NCBI GenBank assembly: GCA_944739405.2
Contig: OX123185.2
Coordinates: 8,429,840 to 8,493,839 of the forward strand
Direction of reading: 5' to 3'
DNA from: Euclidia mi
Lineage: Eukaryota; Arthropoda; Insecta; Lepidoptera; Erebidae
Length of the DNA: 64,000 bases
The notes below the pieces were generated by a model. The model was not told where the DNA came from and made no database searches. It saw nothing but the letters and a program-made list of their open reading frames with translations. The number at the start of each line of letters is the position of its first letter. The first letter of the stretch is position 1. A program made the position numbers and the translations under genes. Positions 22,369 through 33,157 of this stretch are shown here, one piece after another.

Positions 22369-22990
22369 ACTTTCGCCACTCTACACAGCAAATAAACACT
22401 TTTGCTTGCGTGTAACGTGGCGTTGCCCCTGAATTTGGTAATAACAATTACAATATGTGTTTAGACTAGTCAGTTCACTTTTTTATCATGTTTCCATATT
22501 TGTATTTTATTTGCTCTTATACTATTCTCCAGGCCATTCTTATAGGCAACTTTAGAACATTAAATTTCCACAATCGTGTTTGGACCTATTAATCCATCTG
22601 GCGTGGCACCAATAATCGAATAATCCACAAGGCTCGATTGTTACATTTTCTTGCTTCGCCAGTTGTTGCAAAGCCAGTTGTTCATTTTAGATTCCATGCG
22701 CAACTGATTTTACATTGCAAATATTTTATTTGTACAAAATATTTTTACTAAGTTGGCTTTACTGCTGTTATCTCTTCTTTTTGCCACTATACAAAAATTT
22801 CAATCAACATATTCTTACGCAATTCGAACCAGTCACTGCTATCCCTGTTGTAATTTTTGCTTATCACTACGGAATTTGAGACACATTTGTTAAAAAAATT
22901 GTTTGGCATTTCTTGGCTAGCTCTTGAACAGATCGTGTTAGGAATGACTGAAGTCAAATGTGTGTAAGACGTTGCAGAACTGTTATCTTT
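22369..22990 (-). pseudogene. YqaJ-type nuclease gene, core remnant
   Basis: Minus-strand translation gives 'RDSSDWFELRKNM' (about 22830), then 'IIGATPDGLIGPNTIVEI' followed by a stop and Cys (about 22620-22550), then 'YYQIQGQRHVTRKQKCLFAV' (about 22450-22385). The pattern G-x-S/T-P-D-G, E-x-K, and Q-x-Q-G-Q is the metal-binding core of the YqaJ/lambda-exonuclease fold. The lysine codon of E-x-K now reads TAA, and the usual final Trp reads TAG. Other stops occur upstream. It would have been a 5'-3' exonuclease-like protein; now it is a relic joined to the C-terminal piece at 21694-21996. Confidence 0.6.
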
Positions 22991-24490
22991 AACTTCACTG
23001 TAATTACAATAATGATAATTAGTTACGTACTTTATTATTAAAAAAATACTATATCTTGTGTTATAGCAAACAGAGAAGTCACCTTCTTCCTTATAAATGA
23101 TTGATTTTAGAAATTAAAAAGATATTAGATGTACTGAGACAAACCTAATAGTTTATGAATAATCAAAGTTTTACCCGATGTACCTAAAAAGGTTTATGTT
23201 CAAAACACAATAATACAAATTTCGTTACCGTTTGTGTGCGGATTGCGGAGCGCCATATTAGCGCTGTCATCATTATTGTTCGCCGTGGCGGCATCTTAGC
23301 GCTCCAGGCGCTCTGACAAGCTAATGAATTTGAAATATAGGTACATAAAATGATTCGATTTTATGTTATTACTCTTTCAAAAATTGAAAACTGTGGCAGC
23401 TATGTATTGTGAGAATAATTTATATAATTATATTATGCATAATCGATAATATATAAGTAACATAGTTAGTCATAAAAGACTCTTATGAAAATAATTTGTG
23501 TAAAAATGTTACATATTTCATAATCACTTGGCCATGGATGAATTTCTTTTTTATTACGACGCTTTCTTGTACAAATCCTTCGTAGAACTTCATTTCTCTA
23601 ACTGTCCATATTTTATTCTTCTAATTATATATTTATAAGCACAGAAACAATAACACATCAAACGCAACAAGAGTATAAACTTAGGTCCTAATTATATGTG
23701 CCCATAGTTACATGAAAAGCCTATGTGATTCAAAGTATTCAGTCTATAACATAAAATTACGAACTCAAATCGGCGTATTATAATAACAAACAGGTTTACG
23801 TAAAATTTCGTGCAGCGGAGACGCAAGCGACATGACCTATCTCTCACAGGGCTCATAGCCGAATGATGAGGTCTGGGCGGGGCGTAAACTAGCAACTGAC
23901 ACTCAGTACACCGCATATGCTAATAAGGTTTAAATTGCTGAAGCGTTTGATATTGATGGGATCTACCGAGCGTCAAAATCATAGACGTTTGGCAGATTTT
24001 ATTTAATTTTACAAAATATACACGTATTATATGAAAATAAATAGGGTAATTCTTTAGTTCATTAGATTTCCTACAATATTATCAAAAAAATATGACAGCT
24101 TACGATCAAAATATTGCAAACAGTGAGATGAAAGATTATTTTCTGCCTCGATTTTGTGATTTTTTTACCGTGATTCTATTTTACGTACATGAAAAATTCT
24201 TTCAAAAGTCTTTTGTTCAGACTTTTGACTTTAAGCTCTAATTTTTGCTAGTTTGTAATATGTACCGTTATGGCTAGATGCGCGACGAAAAATTAGATGT
24301 TTCACGGCTTCTGAGGTATAACAGCGCCTTAAGTAATAATGTAACTGCACTCATTTGTCGCGCAGCCGCCTCGGTCATTAGTATTTGATAATATACAATT
24401 AATTCCGCCTAACATTAATGTGCGGAGATTAGTTTTGAGTGATTAGAGATCATTGTAATACATCAAGTATGATGTATTACAAATATTAAC
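22991..24490. other. no recognisable gene
   Basis: AT-rich DNA. Short open frames here have no domain I can name, and no repeat copy is evident apart from the foldback family starting at 24494. Confidence 0.5.
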
Positions 24491-24493
24491 ATA

Positions 24494-24650
24494 CTACGGA
24501 ATTCAATATGCGATCTAGAGATATATCTGTATATTTTAGATTTGTTTTTAACATAAGCTCCATACAAAATATGTCAAACACGAATCTCGAATCTCAAAAT
24601 CCATGTATGGATCGAATATTGAAAATGGCCGATAGTCATATGTTTCGTTT
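24494..24650. repeat. foldback repeat, second copy
   Basis: This shares 'atgtcaaacacgaatctc' and 'atgtatggatcgaatattg' with the foldback at 19845-20000, in diverged form. Confidence 0.45.
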
Positions 24651-24756
24651 TCCCGGTTAGGGGTAAGTAGCCAATAGGGTATGTTGAAGCTTTTTCAAAT
24701 TGATTTTAATATTTTTTTATAGAGAATATTTACAGATTTTAGTTTAAAACATTTTT

Positions 24757-24814
24757 TTATAGACTCCCACAGAGTCTGACAATGTGCCCGGTAACGGCAG
24801 TAGGCTCTCCGCTA
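24757..24814 (+). repeat. SINE S1, body fragment
   Basis: 'cacagagtctgacaatgtg' and 'cccggtaacggcagtaggct' match the S1 body. Head and tail are absent, and the fragment abuts repeat X. Confidence 0.7.
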
Positions 24815-25317
24815 AAGGTTTCGAAATACGTCGCCATTTTTAGGGGTTGTGAGTGATTGGGAGGGGGGGGATTTGTAAAACTGTACTGACAAAGAAGATA
24901 TATAAGGCACATGTGAATGGGACAGGATGAAGGGGAAGACCTAGGCGGACGTTCTCTGACCAGATTGGAGACATCCTAAAAAAAGGACAGGTCAGAAGTA
25001 CTCTTATCAGAAGAGCATACATGATAAACTTGATGGAAGTGAATGAAGCAAGAGAGGTATGTCAGGATCGTTGCAAATGGCTTCCGTAGTCTCTGTCTAC
25101 CCCTCCAGGAAACAGGCGTGAGTCTATGTATGTATGTAAAACTGTACTAAAGTATAAAAACTACGTTCCGTTTTGCATAATTGCCGAAGTATTTAAGAAT
25201 TTTTAGAAATTGTTTAAAAATATTAAGACGCAACTCCGGCAGCCAAAATTACCTTAAAGGGATTAAAATTAACTCCCTTAAGCCCCCTACACCACCAATA
25301 CCCTCAAATTCAGGCGA
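24815..25317. repeat. dispersed repeat X, second copy, with internal deletion
   Basis: 24815-24870 matches 20785-20855 and 25135-25317 matches 21190-21377. The DNA between is an RTE stub flanked by 14-bp duplications. The copy ends abruptly at 25317, where the I-like LINE 'D' begins. Confidence 0.8.
24888..25134 (+). mobile_element. RTE-type LINE, 247-bp 3' stub with TSD
   Basis: Exact 14-bp repeats TGTAAAACTGTACT (24874-24887 and 25135-25148) bound the insert. The plus strand translates to the usual C-terminus of lepidopteran RTE-like proteins, 'RGRPRRTFSDQIGDILKKGQ' followed by 'NLMEVNEAREVCQDR'. It ends in a (TATG)n tail. This is a severely 5'-truncated retrotransposition product. Confidence 0.88.
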
Positions 25318-26945
25318 CTGATGTGTGAGAGGAACTTCTTTAAAGAGTGTGTTTAAGTTGCTAGTGTGCGGTGTGTTAGTGTCTTTCCAGAGCTTCAGAG
25401 CTCTTAGCCGGATCGCCGACATCGTTGCCTCCTGTTGTATGAATAGGTGCAATGGAGGAAAGTCCAGCAACACTTCGAGTGCCGCTGTAGGTGTAGTTTT
25501 CATACAGCCTGGGCCGCTAGGCATGCAAGTCTTTGAAGCTTTTGAAGCTTGTTGGCGACCGTTGTTAGGTTGGTCCGAGGCCACCACACTACTGCGCCTT
25601 AGCTTATCATCGGACGTATTATTGTCTTATAGAGCCATAAGACAATTTTGGGGGATAGGCCACATCGTTTACCTATCATCTTCTTGCACTGCCAGAAGAC
25701 TGGCATGTGACTGCTGTCTTTATTGAGCTTATTTTCCATGTAAGGCTGTTCCATGTCAATTTGCTTTCAAGAGTGACGCCCAGGTACCTTACCTCGGTAG
25801 ACAGCTTGAGTATGTGTTGAATAGCCTGGGCAGTCGGTAAGTACCCAGCGCGCGTTTGTGTGTGAACATAACTAGTTCGGTCTTGGTCGGGTTTACTGAT
25901 AATTCGTACTCATTACACCACCACTCTACTATGCGTAGAGCCTGTTGAGTAAGGTCGTACACTGTACTAGTTACCTTACCTGAGGTGAGAATGGTCAGAT
26001 CATCTGCATATCCTATTGTGTAAAAATATCTCGCGTTGAGTTTGTCTATGAGTTCATTGATGACTAAGTTCCACAATAGCGGGGAGAGAACACCGCCCTG
26101 CGGGCATCCTTTAGTTATCAAGGTTGTCTGGGAGTCGCCGTGCAGGCGCACTACCCTTTTGCTGAGCATGTTTTGGATCCACTGTATGAGCATCTAATCC
26201 ACACCATGTCTGGCTAGGGCGTTCCTTCTAGCTTGCTTCCAGCTTCTATCTGGTTCACGACCTGATGTAAGGCCGATTCCGTCGATTTCCCTGAGCTGTA
26301 TGCATGTTGATTGGCATGTAGGGGTAGGTGTTTAAGTGCCCCACTTCTTAATTCCCTCTCGCATAGCCTTTCCAAGGCTTTAAGCATGAAGGAGGTCAGG
26401 CTTACTGGTCTGAAGGACTTTGCATTGGTGTTGTCTGTTTTGCCTGGTTTTGGTATGAAAATTAGTTTGACTTCCTTCCAATTCTTCGGTACATATCTAA
26501 GGGCCAGGCTAGCCCTCATGATTGCCAGAAGTCTTTTGTGGACAGGTTCACCCCCCCATTGTAATAACCCTGGGAAGATGCCGTCCAGTCCGGCTGCTTT
26601 GAAGGGATGGAAGCTATCGATGGCCCATCGGAGTTTTTCTTCTGTGACCACGGTGTTTGCGTGTCTCCACTCGTGTTCGGTCGCCACTGTTGGTGTATCG
26701 TGCCACGTTATTACAGGGGTGAGGACGCAGCCTGGGAAGTGTGTTTCGAGTAGGACGCGTCTTGTCTCCTCCTCCGATGTGGTGTATGTGTTATCCGGTT
26801 TACGGAGAGTACTTGGTGCATCCATCGGTTGCTGAGCCAGTAGTTTCCTTACCCGGTTTGCTTGTTGGCAAGATTCAATGCTCCCACAGAATTTCCTCCA
26901 TCCCATGGTGCGTCTAAATTGGACAATACCTAAACCCAGCTAATA
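25318..26945 (-). pseudogene. I-like LINE 'D', degenerate ORF2
   Basis: The minus strand encodes the linker and reverse transcriptase of the same kind of protein as the LINE at 58914-61950. Shared landmarks are 'WRKFCGSIES', 'LETHFPGC', 'RPVSLTSFMLKALERL', 'HANQHAYSSGKSTESALH', 'KGCPQGGVLSPLLWNLVI' (motif B), 'IGYADDLTIL' (motif C) and 'MKTTPTAALEVLLD'. Motif A, with the first catalytic Asp, lies in a stretch deleted between about 26214 and 26193. Endonuclease and RNase H are absent because both ends are truncated. Several frameshifts follow motif C. It is not functional. Confidence 0.85.
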
Positions 26946-27356
26946 ATACAAATATCGGTTATTAGAACTCTGTTGAATGGCTTCCGTATATATTTCAGTA
27001 TATTACTTATCGTATTCGGTATAATCGATATTGAAATACACATGTCGTTTCATGTTAATGTCGGTATCAAAGTTGCGCATTAGGTATATATATAATTTAA
27101 ATCTAAACAATCCATTACATGCGAAAGGTACTCATCACGTTATCTCGAAAACAGCTGGACTTGCAAAGATGTTACCACATAAGGAGTTTATGCATAGTAG
27201 GTGTCCGATAAGAACGGATTTTTGGTAAGGGCTGAATTAACTTTCATACAAACTAAAAATATAATGTATTTTATTATTTTAAGCCGCGACAGTTAGTATT
27301 ATACAATAAACTAAGACTAGAACAAGAAATGCTAAGTTGACAACGTAAAAGATTAC
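26946..27356. other. no recognisable gene
   Basis: AT-rich DNA. No domain or repeat match was found. Confidence 0.45.
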
Positions 27357-27790
27357 ATGCGTGCCAATCGACTCACGACTAAGGATGCCGAAGACCATGC
27401 AAAGTAGATATCTTGCAGTAGGACAGCGGACTCCGAACTCAAAGACGAGGGACTTGGATCGCAACCTGGACAACGCTAAGCTGATGACGACAATCGTTCA
27501 CTTACCCTGTTTCCAATTTGATTGGGGGCGGCGCAGTATGTTCTTCGCTTCCACACTTGATCATATGCGTTCCAATCGACTCACGACTAAGGATGCCAAG
27601 GACCATTCAAATTGGAGATGTTGCAGTAGGAAAGCGGACTCCGAACTCCAATACCAGGAATTTGGTTCACAACAGGAAAAACTCTAAGACGATGATGATA
27701 TCTATCATTTTCTTGTTTATTCCCAATTTTTTTGGGATCGGCGCAGTATATCCCTCGCTACCACACTTCTCTGTAGCCCGTCATCATTTC
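27357..27790 (+). repeat. dispersed repeat S6, two tandem copies
   Basis: Two copies are offset by 208 bases: 'ccaatcgactcacgactaag' starts at 27364 and 27572. Both continue through 'gcagtagga(c/a)agcggactccg' to '(t)cggcgcagtat(g/a)t'. Partial relatives occur at 39221-39310 (plus) and 45348-45470 (minus). Confidence 0.8.
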
Positions 27791-28349
27791 TTTTTTTATT
27801 AGTTCTGTACGTAAAATGAATTCTTTCTCTCTTCCTGCCTACTCCACATGCGACTAGATAAGTACTTAATAAAGTGCAAGTCGTTAAATGCAAACTTCTG
27901 TCTCGATTATACCAAAGAGCGTCTGATGGTAATATAGCCTGTCTGTCTATACAATTCGTGGATGGCAAAACAGCTTTGGAGTTTGAGAAAGTTTATTCAA
28001 CAATCGCGCTGGTGCCAACGTAAGGTGATACGTCTGCGAATGAAGGTGCATCGTGTTTGCTTTGTTTTAAAGTTATTCTGATTGAACTAGAACTAGATTT
28101 AGGAGAAGGGTAATTTGACTTGTTAAACTCGTTAACTTGACAGAGTGATGCAGTACGAATATTTATTTTAATCATTTAAGTTACTACTTAACAGAATATA
28201 TCAACTTTTATTTGAATAATTTTCAACATAACATACCAGATTATTATTTTAACTATATACATTGCTATCTTACATAATCATAATATATAAAAATATATAT
28301 AGGTACATAAACCTAAAAATAAAAAGTGAAAATATGTACAGGTGTGTTT
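27791..28349. other. no gene; 3' flank of LINE 'E'
   Basis: Minus-strand reading of 28180-28349 gives the AT-rich 3' untranslated tail expected for LINE 'E', with an AATAAA-like motif near 28215. Nothing else is recognised. Confidence 0.4.
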
Positions 28350-30699
28350 AGGCGTCGTAGAATGCCTCCGCATCAATATCATCGGGTAACCTGCCTAGAA
28401 GGCTGGCAGCATTGCCACGCTGGATGGCAATGCTGATTCTTTGAGCAAAGAATAAACTAGCCCTCTGGTCACATGAGACGTCGTAACCGTTTAGATATAT
28501 CTCGGAATAAAGAGCGAGCGCTCAGATCCCATGAGCCTAGCGTTTCTACCCCAAACGGCTCAAAAACGTAATTAGCTACTAGATTACTGTATTTACGCCG
28601 TTTGAGGGTTTGCGCAGATGCAGCAGCAGCGCCAGCATGGCCTCCCATGCTTGGAACATGGGATGGCGCAAGGGTGTCTACGCAGGTTGCGTCCCAACCC
28701 AAAGGCCTACCCATTTTTCGAGGCTATCGACGTCTTCTCCACAAAGACATCGATGCGGAGAGACACACGGAACACCTAAACGAAGACAAGTGGCGATGCG
28801 GAACGTCTCATCGTCGAACATGGTTCGATGTTGGACGATGGTAGTGCCTCAAGCCGTAGGCCGGATTCCCATTCCCCCACAGCCAACAGGCGAGCTCGCT
28901 CTGTAAAATTAAAAGATGTATCCAAAAGATTTTTTCTCACAATGTTACAAAGCGGCGCGTCCCACTGTCTTTATGAGAATAGGTTGATGGGTAAATCAGT
29001 GTTTGGACTCGCCATTTTCCAGGCGTTTATAGCTTCGGTTAGGTAATAATATTTTCCTAGTTAACTCTTCCGTGTTGTGAAGCGAAGACAGGAACGCCGG
29101 TAAACTGACACTGGAAATTTTGCGATTGCCGAGCCCACCCAGACGTATAGGTAAAGATGCTTGTAGCACATTTAATATTTTTTTTTTAAGTTATTTGTGT
29201 AATTTGATCAATTTGTTCTAATAATGGTATTTTTTTTCCAAAGCTGCGATGATCTTAAGGCATGAGTAAATTTTGGGACGAAAAGGCAATATCGAATCAT
29301 AGTATAGGCCTAATGTACATTAATTTTGAATAGGCGATCTGAAATATCACAAAAATTTTGTTTTTTTTCCTCTACGAAAGAATCGAAAGATTCTTTAAAT
29401 ACTGGAGAGAACCTAGGAGGCGAAGGGAACTCTTATCAACAATTTTGATGTCTGAAGCCAAATGATTAAATTTAGATATTATCGAATGTTTTTTTGAGGA
29501 GTCTGTTGTATTTATAAACAGCTCACATTTACTATAATTTAATTCCATACCAATAGATGCGAATTTCTTTTTAAGAAATGTCAAATCTTGCAATACTATG
29601 TCTGTTTCTCCTCCCAGGGTCCCGTCATCTAAGAACCATACATTAAATTTAGAACGTATTTGCCGAATAATGGGTTGTATAGCTAAGCTAAAATTGACTG
29701 GTCCAAGAGGGTCACCTTGTTGGCATCCAACTGCAGATTCCAAAAAAATTGTGGGATACCTGTAAAATTGCCAAAGAAATTTGAAAATTTTAGGTGTTTC
29801 AAATATTGCCTGTACCAACAAAGTGTCCCTATTCACTGAATTGAAGGCGTTCTTCAAGTCAACCTTCAGAATGACCTCGCCATCACCACTTCCAAAATAC
29901 GTCGAAAGAGCATGTATAGCAGCATCACAACCTCCCATGGAACCAAAACCTAGTTGGAGAAGTTGGAATTTATCAGATAGCTCCCTCGATATGTGCAACC
30001 CACGGCAACGGGACGAATGCCACCATCTCTCTTGTTAAGGGCGCACAGGTTCGCCCCATACAAGATATCAATGATAGCACCGTCCACATTACCGGAGAGC
30101 ATCATATTTACTAGCGCAGTCAACTCCTTCAGAAGTGTATCTTCAGCCACTCCAGCACTAGCACACACAAGATCTTTTAGATGTTGTGGTGTCAACGCAT
30201 CGACGCCGCCTGCCGAGCCACTTCGGAAGGAGCAAACTACTGCTAACACGTCCTTGGCCGTGGTGATCAGATATTCTGATTCACTGTCGGGAGCTGCAGA
30301 AAAAGAGAGACCATTAATTGGCGCTGGATGCTTGCTCTTCAGACCCGCAAGCGTATCTGGAGAGCAAGGCGCCACCACATCACTGCTAAATAAAAGTCTA
30401 GACGCGCCCCGTATGTCGCCTTCCCTTAATTTGGATTCTACATATTGATACAGAGAATTACGTTTATTTGAACTGAATTTAGGGTCTAAAGTGAGTAAGT
30501 GTGATATTCGAGGTGAAGATATTGAAGGGCCAGAAAGTACATTTTGAGATTTATGTACTTTTCCAAAATGTACTTTCAGGCCCCTGAAAAAACGGTCCTG
30601 AGAACAGGCCGGACAGCGCACCAGACCAGTCAGCGATGTGGTCGGGTGAATGACACTAACTGCCGCATCGCCAGTGTCATTGTAATCTTGCATACACAC
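28350..30699 (-). pseudogene. LINE 'E': C2H2 finger, LDDG-type RT, RLE-like nuclease
   Basis: In minus-strand order: a C-x2-C-x11-H-x4-H zinc finger (about 30620-30555, starting 'RCPACSQDRFF'); 'SAGGVDALTPQHLKDL'; and 'YGANLCALNKRDGGIRPVAV'. A reverse transcriptase follows, with 'VILKVDLKNAFNSVNR' (motif A), 'VGCQQGDPLGPVNFSLAI' (motif B) and 'WFLDDGTLGG' where most LINEs have F/YADD (motif C). In further frames come 'LQASLPIRLGGLGNRKIS' (about 29180), 'RIATCLRLGVPC' with 'HRCLCGEDVD' (about 28790), 'PLGWDATCVDTLAPSHV' and 'FEPFGVETLGSW' (28700-28540), and 'AQRISIAIQRGNAASLLG' near the end. The D-x-T-x-x-D and V-E-T blocks look like a PD-(D/E)xK restriction-like nuclease. I recall proteins of this layout from many invertebrates. 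The clade is not assigned. Several frameshifts make it a relic. Confidence 0.8.
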
Positions 30700-31189
30700 A
30701 ATATTTACAAAAATAACAACATAAAAATATACACAAACATTATATCATAAATAATATGTACAAACTGTCAATGTCACTGGAATTTCTTTGATATGTCCTA
30801 TAAACAATAATAATTTGTCCAACAACTTCTTTGCAGTTTTAACCCGCATTGTCTGCTATGTTCTCACTTCGGCCGGTAACGAGGCCAAATCACACTCAGC
30901 CATCTGCGATAGTGGACCTGACGAAGTAACTATCGTAGATGCTGTTTTTATTTGCAGAAACAGTCCTTATTTGTAGGCAATATGCATCGATGTAATATGT
31001 GTGTATTATATTTTATAGAGCGTTGACAGCGGGTGTTTTTAGGTGCTTGGGTTTTATAGAATCATGATGGATTTATGTCTACCGCTGGTTAGGCAAACTG
31101 TGTTAAATATTTAAAGTAAATTGAAAGCACGAGTAGAATCCTAGTTATCAAATTAATTATAGAGTGATTGTATGTCAGCTTTGTCTTGA
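30700..31189. other. no established gene
   Basis: AT-rich flank of LINE 'E'. A short plus-strand frame at 30788-30976 follows a splice-acceptor-like 'ttctttgcag' at about 30826-30835. Its protein resembles nothing I know. Confidence 0.35.
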
Positions 31190-31420
31190 ATACCAACATG
31201 GCCTAACGATCCTTGTCCTGAGACAAGTACCGGGACCGACAGCTTTACGTGCCCTCCGAAGCACGGTAGCGCTCTGATGTAAATGCCACACGCGGTCACG
31301 CATCCAAATAGCGACCTGCACAGGCGTTGCTTAACTTTGCCGATTTAATACGAACTGTAAGCCAAATCTCGCTACGAAAGCAACAATAGATTAATTGGGT
31401 GACTTGAGAAAATTCTTGTG
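31190..31420 (+). repeat. repeat S5 copy
   Basis: It begins near 'acatggcctaacgatcc' and runs through 'gaccgacagctttacgtgcc' and 'gttgcttaactttgcc' to 'gtgacttgagaaaattctt'. It is nearly identical to 32396-32620 over about 220 bases. Confidence 0.88.
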
Positions 31421-31639
31421 TACTTTTACAGAATGCAGTCACCCTCCTAGTATCAAATACATATAATAAAAGCAAAAGTATGTACATATATTTAATTTTT
31501 ACTCCAAAACAGCAGAAATGAAATATCCAAAATCAACATCTGCCTTGTGTCCGGGCTTCTTTTTACTATGAGTATGGTTGGGCACTGCACGTTGGCAAAG
31601 TGCTAGTTGGCAAATTCCACAGGTTTTCTAAAATATTAT

Positions 31640-31745
31640 GGAGAACTCTCAGACGTGCAGGTTTCCTCATGATGTTTCCTTCACTGCTAAGCAAACGATA
31701 ATCGACAATTTAATACGCACCGTGCAGCGGATTTGTACTGGAAAC
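31640..31745 (-). repeat. SINE S3 fragment, reversed
   Basis: 'gagaactctcagacgtgcag', 'tttcctcatgatgtttcctt' and 'cgataatcgacaatttaata' are S3 reverse-orientation phrases. Confidence 0.75.
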
Positions 31746-32335
31746 CCCCCGGCGTAGCAGTTTTATAGTATCTCTGTTAGGACGTCGCAGACTCCAAAAA
31801 GGGCAAAGGTAATGAAAAATAAAACACATGATTTGAATTTTCATAAGACAACTACGATAAGAGCCCAGTCGAGCGATCGCCGTCTCTCGACTCGTTCAGT
31901 AGGGGCGCATAAATTAAATCGATCCAGCTAACATTTCACGAACCATTGCACTTATGTTAGGATCATTTTTAATCTAAATTCCTTCCATGCCTCCCTTTGT
32001 ACTGCCGCAGAATTGCCTTACCGGCTCATGGGTACATAGCCTGTATAATGTTATATAAGAAACTATTCCACACGAACAAACTCGAACATTTTAAAGAAAT
32101 TGGACGAACATCTTAAGGTAAGCCAAATAATAATATATCGGATGCAAAATTAAACCGTTTTCGTGAAAAAGGTAAAAGGGTTTTGAAATATTCATGGGTC
32201 AATAAATACAGCTTATATGGTTTTAGGCTGAGTAGTTGCTGACCCTTAATAATAATAGATGAAAAAGATAGTTGGACCCGTAAAAATCTTTATCAAATTA
32301 TATTCATGGGAGGACGTCTTCTAATAGATTAATCT
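31746..32335. other. no recognisable gene
   Basis: No domain, long frame or assignable repeat. Confidence 0.45.
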
Positions 32336-32620
32336 TCTTTTCGTGTGAGTGGGTGGCAAACTCTGGTGCCGGAGTTTTCAGACCACCTTAAGACCTACAA
32401 CATAGCCTAACGATCCTTGGCCTGAGACAAGTACCGGGACCGACAGCTTTACGTGCCCTCCGAAGCACAGTAGCGCTCTGATGTAAATGCCACACGCGGT
32501 CACGCATCCAAATGGCGACCTGCACACGTGTTGCTTAACTTTGCTGATTTAATACGAACTGTAAGCCAAATCTCGCTACGAACGCTACAATAGATTAGAT
32601 GGGTGACTTGAGAAAATTCT
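32336..32620 (+). repeat. repeat S5, near-complete copy
   Basis: The full S5 phrase order runs from 'cgtgtgagtgggtggcaaac' to 'gggtgacttgagaaaattct'. Its 3' 220 bases nearly match 31196-31420. Confidence 0.88.
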
Positions 32621-32639
32621 TTATTATAATGTCACTCTA

Positions 32640-33157
32640 CCGTGTGGTGACTGATTGAGAATACAACATAATCATAACAAGCTACGCCCAATGTTATTGA
32701 CATTGATACAAACAGAAGTACAAGTAAAGAGCAAAATAAAAACACAAAAAAAAAACAAAATAATGAAAGAAAATATAAAAAAGAAAGAAAACAATCAGCA
32801 TGTTACAATTTTGTGAGTATGTCAATGGCTACATTTACGAATTCCGCCCATCATGAGTCAAAAGTGTACAATTAAAAATATTAATTGGACAGTTAATTTT
32901 GTTAATAAGCTTTATAGCTCTAGCGAGTGGCGCATATTTGGCTAAATTAGTGCGAGCTGTAGGGACCTCGAATAACCTCTGCCTTGCACTAATTCGTAAC
33001 GTTCGTGTTCGGGACGACTAGCCTCAAGGAAGCTAATATTGTTGGGTTATTAATTTTGCTTCTGAAGACATTAAAAACGTATTTTGCCAATGCTACGTGT
33101 AAAAACAAAGTGTCACTATCCGCTTTCCTTCCGTAGGTTTCGTTAGAGGCCAATAAG
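32640..33157. other. no recognisable gene
   Basis: It holds an A-rich tract (about 32720-32800) and a moderately complex stretch at 32900-33140 that may be a decayed repeat. No coding signal was identified. Confidence 0.4.

Noticed and set aside
30788..30976. Plus-strand frame after a splice-acceptor-like site, possible host exon
   Set aside because: The 62-residue peptide has no recognisable domain, no clear donor, and lies in AT-rich DNA where such frames are expected by chance.
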